This document shows, piece after piece, positions 8,899 through 16,225 of a stretch of DNA of 44,232 nucleotides. Position numbers and translations under genes: made by a program. Location of the stretch: the NCBI GenBank assembly GCA_964483145.1, contig CAZAAK010000006.1, forward strand, positions 1 to 44,232. The letters are read 5' to 3'. How positions within the stretch are numbered: position 1 is the first letter of the stretch; the number at the start of each line of letters is the position of its first letter. Below the pieces are notes generated by a model, which made no database searches, was not told the DNA's origin, and worked only from the letters and a program-made list of their open reading frames with translations. The DNA is from Colimorpha sp964483145. GTDB lineage: Bacteria; Bacteroidota; Bacteroidia; Bacteroidales; P3.

Positions 8899-9469
8899 TT
8901 CTATTGGCGTCTTTAGCCGATTTCCAGGCTTTTACAAAAACGACAAAGCCATAAGTGGCAGTGAGGAGAAAACAGGCGCTGATGACCAACCATTTGTAGC
9001 TTTGTCCCATGATTCCTAGTGGAATATAGATGGCATCGCAGATAAGGTAACATATCCACGCATTGATGTCCTTGCGCACCATCAGAAAGGTAGCCACGGC
9101 CTGTAGTGAAAAAATGGCGCAGTCGAGCATCGGCAGGTTGGAGTGCAACACCTTGGCGTCGAGCAGAAAGGTGGCAGCCGCAATGCCCACCACTGCTAGC
9201 AACGGCCACAATGGGTTGCCCCAGCAGATGCTACGGCGGTTATCCTCCTCCCTCTTTTTCCATATAAAGACTCCTCCAATGGAGGCCAGCAGGCTGTAGA
9301 CTTGGAATCCAAAACTCATGAAATGCTTGTCCGTAAAGAAGTTGTAGCATAGTATCAACCCCGTAACGATACTGAAAACCCACGTCCAACGGTTGCCTCG
9401 GGCTGCAAGGTAAACGGAGACAATCTGTGCAACGGTAATCAAAAGGGTTAGTATTGCGTCTAAGGCCAT
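8891..9469 (-). CDS. pnuC: PnuC-family nicotinamide riboside transporter
   Basis: Inner-membrane protein of 192 residues with six to seven hydrophobic helices. The conserved PnuC features are visible: an early WxW motif (NRWTWVFSIVTGLI), a tyrosine and asparagine in the next helix (LCYNFF) and the late DAIYIPLGIMGQSYKW segment. The family takes up nicotinamide riboside by facilitated diffusion, with trapping by a kinase, although some Bacteroidota members are linked to thiamine. No riboswitch was seen upstream, so the vitamin substrate is an inference. It lies 19 bases downstream of rnhA and overlaps prmC. Confidence 0.92.
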   Translation of the reverse strand: MALDAILTLLITVAQIVSVYLAARGNRWTWVFSIVTGLILCYNFFTDKHFMSFGFQVYSLLASIGGVFIWKKREEDNRRSICWGNPLWPLLAVVGIAAATFLLDAKVLHSNLPMLDCAIFSLQAVATFLMVRKDINAWICYLICDAIYIPLGIMGQSYKWLVISACFLLTATYGFVVFVKAWKSAKDANRNA

Positions 9470-9488
9470 GTTTTATAGTATTTTATGA

Positions 9489-10151
9489 TTATTTTCTGCC
9501 AAAGTCGGCGGGTATTTCGCCCCAATGGTCAGTGTCCCACTTGCGTATTTCGGTGGTGTAGCTGTTGCTTTGTAGCCAAGCTTCGGCCCGGCGGATATAG
9601 TCCCACAACCCGGCAGTTTTTTCGGTCAGGGGCAACTTGGTGCGACATTCCTTCCGCTTTACCCAGCCGATAGCGGTGCGCGAGTCGCTGTAGAGAACCT
9701 GTTTCAGCCCGTGTTTCTTTAGGTAGGAGAGCCCATGCACGATGGCAAGGAACTCTCCGATGTTGTTGGTGCCTACGGGAGTCTTGAAGTGGAAGATCTG
9801 CTGCCTATTGGCTATATAGACGCCTTGATACTCCATCACGCCAGGGTTGCCGCTACATGCGGCATCCACGGCCAGGCTGTCCAATATTGGGCCCTCCACA
9901 GTGCCGGGCCTGACGGTGGTCATGCCAATATCGTCCACCCCCACCATGGATTCTTTCCCAGCGCTTTTTTGCCCTTTCACCTCCGCGTATGGGTGCCGGA
10001 ATGCGGCTTCGGCTGCTTCCAGGCTGTCGAACCCCTTGTATTGGGCTGACACAACCCCCAATACCTGTTGCCGACAACTCTCCCACGAGTCGTAGATGCC
10101 AGGCGTATTCCCCTGCCACACAACATAGTATTTCTTCTTTTTCGAGGCCAT
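9489..10151 (-). CDS. rnhA: ribonuclease HI with N-terminal viroplasmin-like domain
   Basis: Degrades the RNA strand of RNA-DNA hybrids. Residues about 5-45 form the viroplasmin-like (RNase H N-terminal) domain with the pattern YYVVWQGNTPGIY. The catalytic RNase H domain follows, with all acidic positions present: D in VDAACSGNPG, E in NNIGEFLA, D in LYSDSRTAIG and the last D in KWDTDHWG. I chose the ATG at 10151 (220 residues) rather than 10172, because the promoter -7 element at 10162-10169 overlaps the longer version and leaves almost no leader. First gene of the rnhA-pnuC-prmC-symporter operon. Confidence 0.95.
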   Translation of the reverse strand: MASKKKKYYVVWQGNTPGIYDSWESCRQQVLGVVSAQYKGFDSLEAAEAAFRHPYAEVKGQKSAGKESMVGVDDIGMTTVRPGTVEGPILDSLAVDAACSGNPGVMEYQGVYIANRQQIFHFKTPVGTNNIGEFLAIVHGLSYLKKHGLKQVLYSDSRTAIGWVKRKECRTKLPLTEKTAGLWDYIRRAEAWLQSNSYTTEIRKWDTDHWGEIPADFGRK

Positions 10152-10161
10152 AAAGCGGGTG

Positions 10162-10169
10162 CAAAGATA
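10162..10169 (-). promoter_or_regulatory. -7 promoter element (TATCTTTG) of the rnhA operon
   Basis: Minus strand TATCTTTG followed by CACCCGCTTT and then the rnhA ATG. Only ten bases separate the element from the start codon, so the transcript should have a leader of a few bases at most. The same TTTGCACCCGC string follows the -7 element of the tRNA-Leu promoter and the DPP7 promoter in this window. Confidence 0.7.
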
Positions 10170-10415
10170 CAACTATTTTCCCATATATCCTCTTTTTCTT
10201 CCCCGTCCTGTCTTTTTGCTTGTTTCATCGTTGTCTGTCTTTCATCGTCCGGTTTGCTTGGGCAGAAAGGCGCTAGGCAAGGGCTACGGCCAGAGTGCTA
10301 CTCTACACGTTTTGGCTCTCTCGTTATTGCCAGGCCTTGCCTTTGGCAACCGTTTTTCTGTCAACTCTCTACAGGCGGGCCGAGAAGCGTTATCACCGCT
10401 CCCACCTGGCGCATC

Positions 10416-11924
10416 CTACCACATTAGGTTGCGCCTCAGGAAATCCTCCGTTGCCTCTTCCGTCATCCCGTGTGCAACGTGGCAATTGCCCTTCGTCACC
10501 CCAGAAAGGTAGTGCCAAGTGTAATTGGTGACGCAATCCGCTCGTACGCCTACGTTCAAGGGCACCCCATCCAAGCATCGGCTCACAAACCGCGCCACCG
10601 CATATTCGTCCTGCCCGGTCAGGGCGCAACACGCCAATCGCGCGAAGATTACCTCCGCCCCCAATGCTGTGTCGCTCCGGAGCTCCGCTGCAGCACGCTC
10701 CGCTAGGGTGTCCAGCAGCTCCATATCCGGCACAAACCCTTCCTTTACAGTCCACAAGCGGCTCCCCGTTACATACTTGCGGTGCGCCGCCGCTACAGTC
10801 CCAAAAGTGCCTCTCCGACATCCGACAAGGGTAACATGTCCGTCGCTTTCCTGCACCGACTTGTAGCTTATCAGTTCCTGCTCAATTCTTACCACCTGTT
10901 CCCCCTCCATTGGGGTGGGGAGGCAGTTGTAGGCTCCGGTAAGCAGAGTTACGGTGGAGTCTTCTTCACCCAACGCCTCTTCTAGCTGAAACACTAGCTG
11001 CGGCTGAAAATGCAGGAGGGCTTTCTTTGCCGCTCCGGCCTCCTCCCAGCCCACCACACTCTCCACCTTGTAGCATGCGGTGTCCTCCTTAGGGGTGCGG
11101 TTCTGTGCCACCTTTGCCCAAGTGCCGTCCTTCGTCACCGGGTGTGGCAACCCCAAAGACTGCTCCATCAGTCCTATATGCTCCAACACTTTGGCACGGG
11201 AGCAACCAAACAGCGCCATTCGTGCACCCACAATGTAGCCTTCCCCGCCCGTCACGGGGCTAGCAATGGCGGCGTGGCAACTGCCCGTTTGACGAACCTC
11301 AAGCCTGCCGCGGCGTTTGCCACGGTAGCGCGCCGAGAGTTGTAGCATGGCTCCGCCTTCAATGCGCGAGGCCGCCAGCATATGGCTCGGCATGCCTTCA
11401 ACTGCAAGACCTTGGTAGTGGAATTTGTTGCTGTAGCTCTCTGCCGCCTCCTGCGGAATGCCGCCAATGGTTTGGGGGTTGAGTGCTTGCATGCCCAGAG
11501 CAATGTTGCCTTCTTGGATGACGCCTACCACTTCGCCCACCACCTCCCCTGCAGCCACCGCCACTGGGCCAAAGCTGAGCGAACCGTACTCTTGTGGGCA
11601 TGCGACCACCTCCATTGTTAGGCATAGCGGTAGTTGGGCAACCCGCAGCAGCACTTCCCGATCGTCGTCCATCAGGCAGACGAGCGTATCGTTGTGTAGC
11701 TGGATCGACTGCGGGGTGTGCACCTGCCAGTCGAATGTCGACACCACGGGGTAGAGCTCTTTGGCCAGCAACAGCTCCTGCCCACTCACTTTCAGCGAGC
11801 GGTAATAGCCGTATTTGTCCACTGTCACCGCCAGCTCGCCAGCATTTAGGTGGACCGGCTGCCCTATAGCCGCCAGCTCCATAGCCGCCAACCACAGCAA
11901 AAGCATAAGAAAAGGCTTTTTCAT
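10416..11924 (-). CDS. exported protein, shortened and probably inactive relative of a carbohydrate-associated Bacteroidota family
   Basis: A 502-residue protein with a clear signal peptide (MKKPFLMLLLWLAAMELAA). The N-terminal half looks like a beta-rich carbohydrate-enzyme domain. Several blocks remind me of larger (remembered as about 900-residue) Bacteroidota exported proteins of probable glycoside-hydrolase type: a DGTWAKVAQN block near residue 270, an ELISYKSV...GCRRGTFGTVAAAH block near 365, and TNYTWHYLSG near 470. Compared with that remembered pattern, a barrel segment of roughly 100 or more residues is missing, the expected FDG acidic position reads FAR, and the chain ends abruptly at RRNLMW. 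I infer a decayed or repurposed enzyme; the family match is from memory and unverified. The gene is divergent from rhaM. Confidence 0.6.
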   Translation of the reverse strand: MKKPFLMLLLWLAAMELAAIGQPVHLNAGELAVTVDKYGYYRSLKVSGQELLLAKELYPVVSTFDWQVHTPQSIQLHNDTLVCLMDDDREVLLRVAQLPLCLTMEVVACPQEYGSLSFGPVAVAAGEVVGEVVGVIQEGNIALGMQALNPQTIGGIPQEAAESYSNKFHYQGLAVEGMPSHMLAASRIEGGAMLQLSARYRGKRRGRLEVRQTGSCHAAIASPVTGGEGYIVGARMALFGCSRAKVLEHIGLMEQSLGLPHPVTKDGTWAKVAQNRTPKEDTACYKVESVVGWEEAGAAKKALLHFQPQLVFQLEEALGEEDSTVTLLTGAYNCLPTPMEGEQVVRIEQELISYKSVQESDGHVTLVGCRRGTFGTVAAAHRKYVTGSRLWTVKEGFVPDMELLDTLAERAAAELRSDTALGAEVIFARLACCALTGQDEYAVARFVSRCLDGVPLNVGVRADCVTNYTWHYLSGVTKGNCHVAHGMTEEATEDFLRRNLMW

Positions 11925-11948
11925 TTTTGGTCAGAAAAATTTTGGCTG

Positions 11949-11956
11949 CAAATTTA
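11949..11956 (-). promoter_or_regulatory. -7 promoter element (TAAATTTG) of the 502-residue exported protein
   Basis: Minus strand TAAATTTG followed by CAGCC, matching TAnnTTTG, about 25 bases upstream of the start codon at 11924. The gene therefore still has a recognisable promoter. Confidence 0.6.
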
Positions 11957-12068
11957 CTGTTTTTTTTCGACAGCATAGCCATAGTTTTCAGGGTAAAAGC
12001 ACTATATACTGAAAAATAGCATGTTGCACATAATCCACAGCAATCTCCAATCCTCTCTTTTGGGCCGG

Positions 12069-12101
12069 ACGCCAGCCTTGTGCAAGGCAAAAGGCTGGCG
12101 T
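12069..12101. repeat. 11-bp perfect inverted repeat upstream of rhaM
   Basis: ACGCCAGCCTT (12069-12079) and its exact complement AAGGCTGGCGT (12091-12101) flank an 11-base spacer. It lies about 50 bases before the rhaM ATG in the divergent region. No T run follows, so it is not a standard terminator; a leader hairpin or an operator is possible. Confidence 0.6.
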
Positions 12102-12151
12102 CTGCACAATAATATGGCCCTTTTGGCGTTACCCCTCCAAAGAGCAAATTC

Positions 12152-12484
12152 ATGAAAAGATACTGCCAAGCCCTCACCCTGCTCCCCAACGAGGAGCTTA
12201 TCCGCAAATACGTCGAAGTGCATTCCCATGTGTGGTCCGAGGTAATGGCTGGGCAAAGGCAGGTGGGCATCCTCGATATGCAAATCTATCGTTTCGGCAA
12301 CCAGGTGTTTATGATTTGCGACACTGTGGACGGCTTCGACTGGGAGCGCGACATGGCCCGTCTTTCCCGTCTTCCCCGTCAAGCCGAGTGGGAAGCCTAT
12401 GTGGCGCAATGTCAGGGGTGCCGCCCCGAGGCTACCTCTACCGAGAAATGGCATCTTATGGAGAAAATCTATCAACTGCAATAG
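12152..12484 (+). CDS. rhaM: L-rhamnose mutarotase
   Basis: Small cytoplasmic enzyme (110 residues) interconverting alpha and beta anomers of L-rhamnose before isomerisation. It fits the RhaM/DUF718 family in full length: the N-terminal MKRYCQALTLLPNEELI strand-helix, the YVEVHSHVWSEV block with conserved His residues, the central LDMQIYRFGNQVFMI strands and a C-terminal WHLMEKIYQL. No rhamnose isomerase, kinase or aldolase is nearby, so it stands alone here, with the exported protein at 10416-11924 on the opposite strand. A leader hairpin lies just upstream. Confidence 0.93.
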   Translation: MKRYCQALTLLPNEELIRKYVEVHSHVWSEVMAGQRQVGILDMQIYRFGNQVFMICDTVDGFDWERDMARLSRLPRQAEWEAYVAQCQGCRPEATSTEKWHLMEKIYQLQ

Positions 12485-12614
12485 CAGGCAAGCCGTGGCA
12501 GATGTCGCCTGCACAAATACGCCTCCTTGCGGCTTTGGCGGGGCAGAAGGTGCAGAAAACAGTTCGCACGGTAGCATACAAAATATCAGCGATATTATTA
12601 TAACCGACAGGCAT

Positions 12615-13049
12615 ATGACTACTAAACCTTTTTGGAAGAGAAACGTTGCTAAGGTATTGTTGTTTCTTGTTGTCTTTTTGGTGATTGCCTTTTTGGGAGG
12701 CATCCTGTTCACTTGCGGGTTGGGGTTTCGTATGCGCACATTGCTTTTTCGTCTGTTTCTGATGGGCGTTTCCGTCGTTTGGGTAGTGGGGTGCATTTGG
12801 TGGATATGCCACCGGTACCGCTTTGGCGACATTTGGCGGGGCATGATAGACGATCTGTACGCCCATCAGGAGGATTTTGAGAGGGACCTTGCCAAGGAGT
12901 ATCAGGCGCTTTTGTCGGAATTTCCCATGGCAGTTGCCCAATACGAGGCCGCCTGTTGGAAGCAACGCCCGCGCCCAACTAATGTGGAAATAATGGACGG
13001 CGCGCTCAAGATAAGTCGGCAGGAATGGGTGGAGAGAGAAAAAAAATAG
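12615..13049 (+). CDS. small membrane protein of unknown function
   Basis: 144 residues with two adjacent transmembrane segments near the N terminus (about 12-34 and 44-66). A soluble, charged C-terminal part of about 75 residues follows, starting HRYRFGDIWRGM and ending EREKK. I recognise no family. The frame stays open upstream to 12399, but that part overlaps rhaM out of frame, so I used the ATG at 12615. No clear promoter lies between it and rhaM (131 bases). Confidence 0.6.
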   Translation: MTTKPFWKRNVAKVLLFLVVFLVIAFLGGILFTCGLGFRMRTLLFRLFLMGVSVVWVVGCIWWICHRYRFGDIWRGMIDDLYAHQEDFERDLAKEYQALLSEFPMAVAQYEAACWKQRPRPTNVEIMDGALKISRQEWVEREKK

Positions 13050-13160
13050 GGGGGTCAATTGTATAGTAAAGTAAAGGAATAGAGGTCTTTATCCCATGTG
13101 CGGAAAATCCCCCCCCCCGAAAAAAATGCTCAAAATATTTTGCGAATCGAAAAATCTTCG

Positions 13161-13168
13161 TACCTTTG
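13161..13168 (+). promoter_or_regulatory. promoter (-33 TTTG at 13139, -7 TACCTTTG) of the 54-residue peptide gene
   Basis: TACCTTTG followed by CA matches the -7 consensus, and TTTG at 13139-13142 lies 18 bases upstream at the -33 position. It is one of the clearest promoters in the window. The leader to the ATG at 13260 is about 85 bases, long for this genome. Confidence 0.75.
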
Positions 13169-13259
13169 CAACGGATATACAAGGGTCGGTATAGCTTATA
13201 TCGCACTTGAGTGTATTGGTTTATAAGTACTTATTTATTCACAAAACAACAAAAACAAA

Positions 13260-13424
13260 ATGAAAAAGGTTTATTTGACCCCCGTAGTTGAGGTCATGAA
13301 CGCACGCGTTGAGAAGGGCTTTGGCACTTCTGGTGGTAGTGTTACTCCTAGCAGACCAGACGAACCTTGGTATGGAGTGGATCAGTCTAATTATGTTGCG
13401 CCAACTGGGTTTCAGTTTGACTAG
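13260..13424 (+). CDS. small Bacteroidales-type peptide, 54 residues, unknown function
   Basis: Begins MKKVYLTPVVEVMNARVEKG and continues with a Gly/Ser/Pro/Tyr-rich tail ending in GFQFD. The opening MKKxYxxPxxEV pattern is shared by very short proteins common in Prevotella- and Bacteroides-like genomes whose function is, as far as I know, unsettled. It has its own consensus promoter and long leader, and is followed by a near-perfect 31-bp hairpin, so it is a complete single-gene unit. There is no signal peptide, membrane helix or cysteine. The upstream sequence before the ATG is A-rich (CAAAACAACAAAAACAAA), the usual start context in Bacteroidota. Confidence 0.75.
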   Translation: MKKVYLTPVVEVMNARVEKGFGTSGGSVTPSRPDEPWYGVDQSNYVAPTGFQFD

Positions 13425-13433
13425 TCGCCGCTT

Positions 13434-13500
13434 GCCTTTCAGGCAAAAGAAAAAGAGGATTCCCGCTATGGGAATCCTCTTTTTCTTTTGCCCGAAAGGC
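13434..13500. terminator. long bidirectional hairpin terminator
   Basis: A 31-base arm (13434-13464) and its complement (13470-13500) with one mismatch and a 5-base loop GCTAT. The inner stem carries an A-rich run on one arm and a T-rich run (CTCTTTTTCTTTTG) on the other, so it can end transcripts from both directions. It lies between the 54-residue peptide gene (+) and fucP (-), which converge on it. Confidence 0.85.
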
Positions 13501-13581
13501 TCCCCTAACCAAGGTGGCAAAGTGTCTTGCAAAGTCCGCGACAGTGGTGGGGCATGTGTGCAGGGCTTTCGGTGTGGGAAA

Positions 13582-14769
13582 TCAGCCCCTTGATACCTTG
13601 GCGGCAAAAGCTGCCACCACCCCATAGCATACCAGTGGCACCACAAACCCCACTGCCATCTTGGCCTCGCCCAATATGCCCATCAGCATTGGGGCTATCG
13701 CACCCCCTACAATGGTCATAATCAAGTAGGAAGAACCTTTTTTGACGCTTTGGGCGTCTAGCCCGCGCAGCGCTATGGCAAAAATGGTTGGGAACATGAT
13801 TGCCTCGCAGAGGTAGTTTAGCACCAATGCCACCAATGCAGGCACGCCCGACCCAAAAATCACTGCCGCCATGCACGCGGCGGACCCTATGGCACAGCAC
13901 AGTAGTAGCTTTTCGGCCTTTACAAAATTCATTGCCCAGATACCCGCCAGCCTCCCCACAAGAAATAGCCCCATCCCACCAAAGGAAAGCAACAGCCCAG
14001 CCGCTTGGTTGGTAAGGCTAGCCGCCTCGGTGGCGTAATTGATAAAGAAGCTGTTTACGCCCGTCTGGGCTGCCACGTAGAACAGTAGCGACACCAGTCC
14101 AAACACAAAAATGGGCGACTTCCACAGCCCTGTGCCTTCGCCTCCCGCCTGCTCGGTGGCTTCCTGCGTGGCAATCTCGGGCAACTTCAGTCGACAGAAC
14201 ACCGCAGCTATCGCCAGCACCACCACGCCAATTACGGCATAGGGCAACGACACCGATCCGCCGTTGCCTTCGCTACCGCCGAAAATTACTAGGCTGCCCA
14301 CCAGCGGCCCCACAATCCAGCCCAACCCGTTTAGCGACTGCGCCAGGTTAAGCCTCGACGGACCTGTCGCCTTGTCGCCCAGCACCGTAACATACGGGTT
14401 GGCAGAGGTCTCTAGGCACGTCAGTCCGCATCCGATAACAAAAAGGCACAGCAGGAAAAACCCGAACGACATCATCTGTTCCCCTGGGACGAACATCAGC
14501 GCTCCCACTCCGTACAGCACCAACCCCACAACCACACCCGCGCGGTAGCCCCACTTGCGGATAATCCAGCCTGCTGGCAGTGCCATAACAAAATATCCGC
14601 CATAGAGTGCGCACTGTATCAGGGCCGACTTTGCCTTGGTAATCTCAAAGCCTTCCTGAAAGTGTTTGTTTAGTATATCCAAGATGCTGTGCGCAAACCC
14701 CCAAAAGAAAAACAGGGATGCAACCAAAGCAAACGGAACGAGGTATTTGCGGTCGACAATACTTTTCAT
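13582..14769 (-). CDS. fucP: FucP-type sugar:proton symporter (MFS)
   Basis: Inner-membrane transporter of 395 residues and 12 predicted helices, in the FucP branch of the major facilitator superfamily. Evidence is the N-terminal pattern PFALVASLFFFWGFAHSILD, the helix ending with ALYGGYFVMALPAG, the LETSANPYVTVLG block and RLNLAQSLNGLGWIVGP. These blocks are typical of L-fucose permeases, although relatives carry other sugars. It lies 127 bases downstream of a sugar kinase/nucleotidyltransferase fusion on the same strand, which supports a sugar-salvage role. Two direct repeats occupy its leader. No fucose isomerase, kinase or aldolase is present in the window. Confidence 0.88.
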   Translation of the reverse strand: MKSIVDRKYLVPFALVASLFFFWGFAHSILDILNKHFQEGFEITKAKSALIQCALYGGYFVMALPAGWIIRKWGYRAGVVVGLVLYGVGALMFVPGEQMMSFGFFLLCLFVIGCGLTCLETSANPYVTVLGDKATGPSRLNLAQSLNGLGWIVGPLVGSLVIFGGSEGNGGSVSLPYAVIGVVVLAIAAVFCRLKLPEIATQEATEQAGGEGTGLWKSPIFVFGLVSLLFYVAAQTGVNSFFINYATEAASLTNQAAGLLLSFGGMGLFLVGRLAGIWAMNFVKAEKLLLCCAIGSAACMAAVIFGSGVPALVALVLNYLCEAIMFPTIFAIALRGLDAQSVKKGSSYLIMTIVGGAIAPMLMGILGEAKMAVGFVVPLVCYGVVAAFAAKVSRG

Positions 14770-14780
14770 CAGAGCGTGTT

Positions 14781-14868
14781 GTTGGTGAGTGTTTTTTGAG
14801 GGGGGTAGTAGATTGGGAAGAATTTATTGAAAAAAGTAAACTGTTGGTGAATGTTTTTTGTGAGGGGG
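14781..14868 (-). repeat. pair of direct repeats in the fucP leader
   Basis: GTTGGTGAGTGTTTTTTGAG plus GGGGG (14781-14805) and a near copy GTTGGTGAATGTTTTTTGTG plus AGGGGG (14843-14868), written on the plus strand. They are spaced 62 bases apart and lie 12 to 100 bases before the fucP ATG. No TAnnTTTG element was found here. They could be operator copies or the trace of a small duplication. Confidence 0.6.
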
Positions 14869-14896
14869 CAGTGGTGAGGCGTATCGCCCCGCCCGG

Positions 14897-16123
14897 CTAA
14901 AGTCCTCCCCGCCGGATGGTGACCTCTATAGCCCCCTGAGGGAAGGCTTGCCGCGATGCGCACACCAGCACCAGATAGCCTCCTCCACCGGCACCAGGCA
15001 TCTTCCATGCCAGCACTCCCGGCATTTGGGAATATTTGTCGATATAGTCCTGCACCCGAGGCAGGAAGCCGTCTGGTGCAGGGCTAGTGGCCGGATTGTC
15101 TTCAGCCTCAGCATGTGCCGGGTTCACCATCCCCGGGAACATGGCCACCTGCGCCTCGAACGAAGCCTTGTAGGCTGCGGCAAAGCCTTGTAGGTCCTTG
15201 CCCATGATGGCCTCCCAGCAGTCGTCGGCAGCTCTGGCTAGGCGCTCTACATTTGCGCGGGTAATGTTTTTGTTTTCCACCACCGAGCAGCCGGGCCGCC
15301 GTGGGAACATAGGTATCATGCACAGGTGCTCCTCCAGCCAGCGTAGGATGCCTTCGTCGTGGCAACTCTCAATCTTCTCCGGCCAAAAGTGGCTGTTGTA
15401 GTAGTGCCGGCACAAACCGGGCATGCAGATGCCAATAGCGTCCTGCGCCCCGCTAACAATGCCGTCTTCCCGCTCGGGATGGTTCTCGAAACAGAACACC
15501 AGTCGCGCTAGCGTTTCGGGGTCCATGTTGGGCAACTGATAGGGCCAGATGCTTTTGATTACGTTGCGTGTGGATGTGCTCAGGCCGCAACGTTCCCTAA
15601 TCTCAAAGTTCGGCTCCAGCGAAATGGTGATGGCCCACCCTGGGGCATGGCAGCTCACGTAGGGTTGGTCAATCCAGGTTCCTGCCAAGTCCAGCCGGGT
15701 AGGGATGGCGGAGCGGCTCTTCTTCAGGTCCGTGCTCGACCGTGCCTGCAACCCCTCCAATGGCTTGCGCTGCAGCACAATGTACGTTATTCCGTGCGTT
15801 GCGCAGAACCTCTGTTTTTCGTCGTTGCTGCCGTCCTCATTCACCACTAGGATGTCCGGTTTGAGGACTTCTACGGTGGGGATGAAGTCCATAATGCCGT
15901 GCCCGCTATTGATAAAAGCATCCTTTACATAGCGGATGCTCTTTACCATAAACAGCCGTTCCTGCTCCGAGTAGACTGGCTTGTGGTGTTTGTAGTCCAG
16001 GATAGTGGCGTCCGACCCGATGCCCACATACAGCTCGCCGTACTGTGCCGCCTCCCTAAAAAACTCCACGTGCCCGCTGTGCAGCAAGTCGTAGCAGCCC
16101 GAAACGAATACTTTCTTTGTCAT
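14897..16123 (-). CDS. bifunctional cytidylyltransferase-like / GHMP kinase-like protein
   Basis: A 408-residue fusion. Residues 1 to about 140 are a nucleotidyltransferase of the cytidylyltransferase fold, with the signature GCYDLLHSGH (HxGH at 15-18) and an ARSST motif where ISST is usual. The rest resembles GHMP sugar kinases: PTRLDLAGTWID as motif 1, a weak SGAQDAIGI where the PxxxGLGSS loop is expected, and GAGGGGYLVLV as motif 3. By analogy to HldE and Fkp it may phosphorylate a sugar and then activate it as a nucleotide sugar, but the substrate is unknown. I chose the ATG at 16123 (MTKKVFVSG); the frame is open to 16189. Just upstream of fucP on the same strand. Confidence 0.8.
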   Translation of the reverse strand: MTKKVFVSGCYDLLHSGHVEFFREAAQYGELYVGIGSDATILDYKHHKPVYSEQERLFMVKSIRYVKDAFINSGHGIMDFIPTVEVLKPDILVVNEDGSNDEKQRFCATHGITYIVLQRKPLEGLQARSSTDLKKSRSAIPTRLDLAGTWIDQPYVSCHAPGWAITISLEPNFEIRERCGLSTSTRNVIKSIWPYQLPNMDPETLARLVFCFENHPEREDGIVSGAQDAIGICMPGLCRHYYNSHFWPEKIESCHDEGILRWLEEHLCMIPMFPRRPGCSVVENKNITRANVERLARAADDCWEAIMGKDLQGFAAAYKASFEAQVAMFPGMVNPAHAEAEDNPATSPAPDGFLPRVQDYIDKYSQMPGVLAWKMPGAGGGGYLVLVCASRQAFPQGAIEVTIRRGGL

Positions 16124-16162
16124 TGTTCTTTTATACGGATTCAAGTGAAAGCCGGATGCAAG

Positions 16163-16197
16163 AACGCCCCACGGCGCGATAGGTTTCATGGGGCGTT
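16163..16197 (-). terminator. possible terminator after the DPP7 gene
   Basis: AACGCCCCA (16163-16171) and TGGGGCGTT (16189-16197) form a 9-bp stem with a 17-base loop, about 30 bases past the stop codon of the peptidase on the minus strand and upstream of the kinase fusion. The following T run is poor, so a leader structure is also possible. Confidence 0.4.
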
Positions 16198-16225
16198 TTG
16201 GCGTATTTTTTCTGTGTGTGGGGGG

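Noticed and set aside
11398..12270. 290-codon minus-strand frame across the divergent region before rhaM
   Set aside because: It overlaps both the 502-residue exported protein (other frame) and rhaM; the promoter and signal peptide support the other frame.
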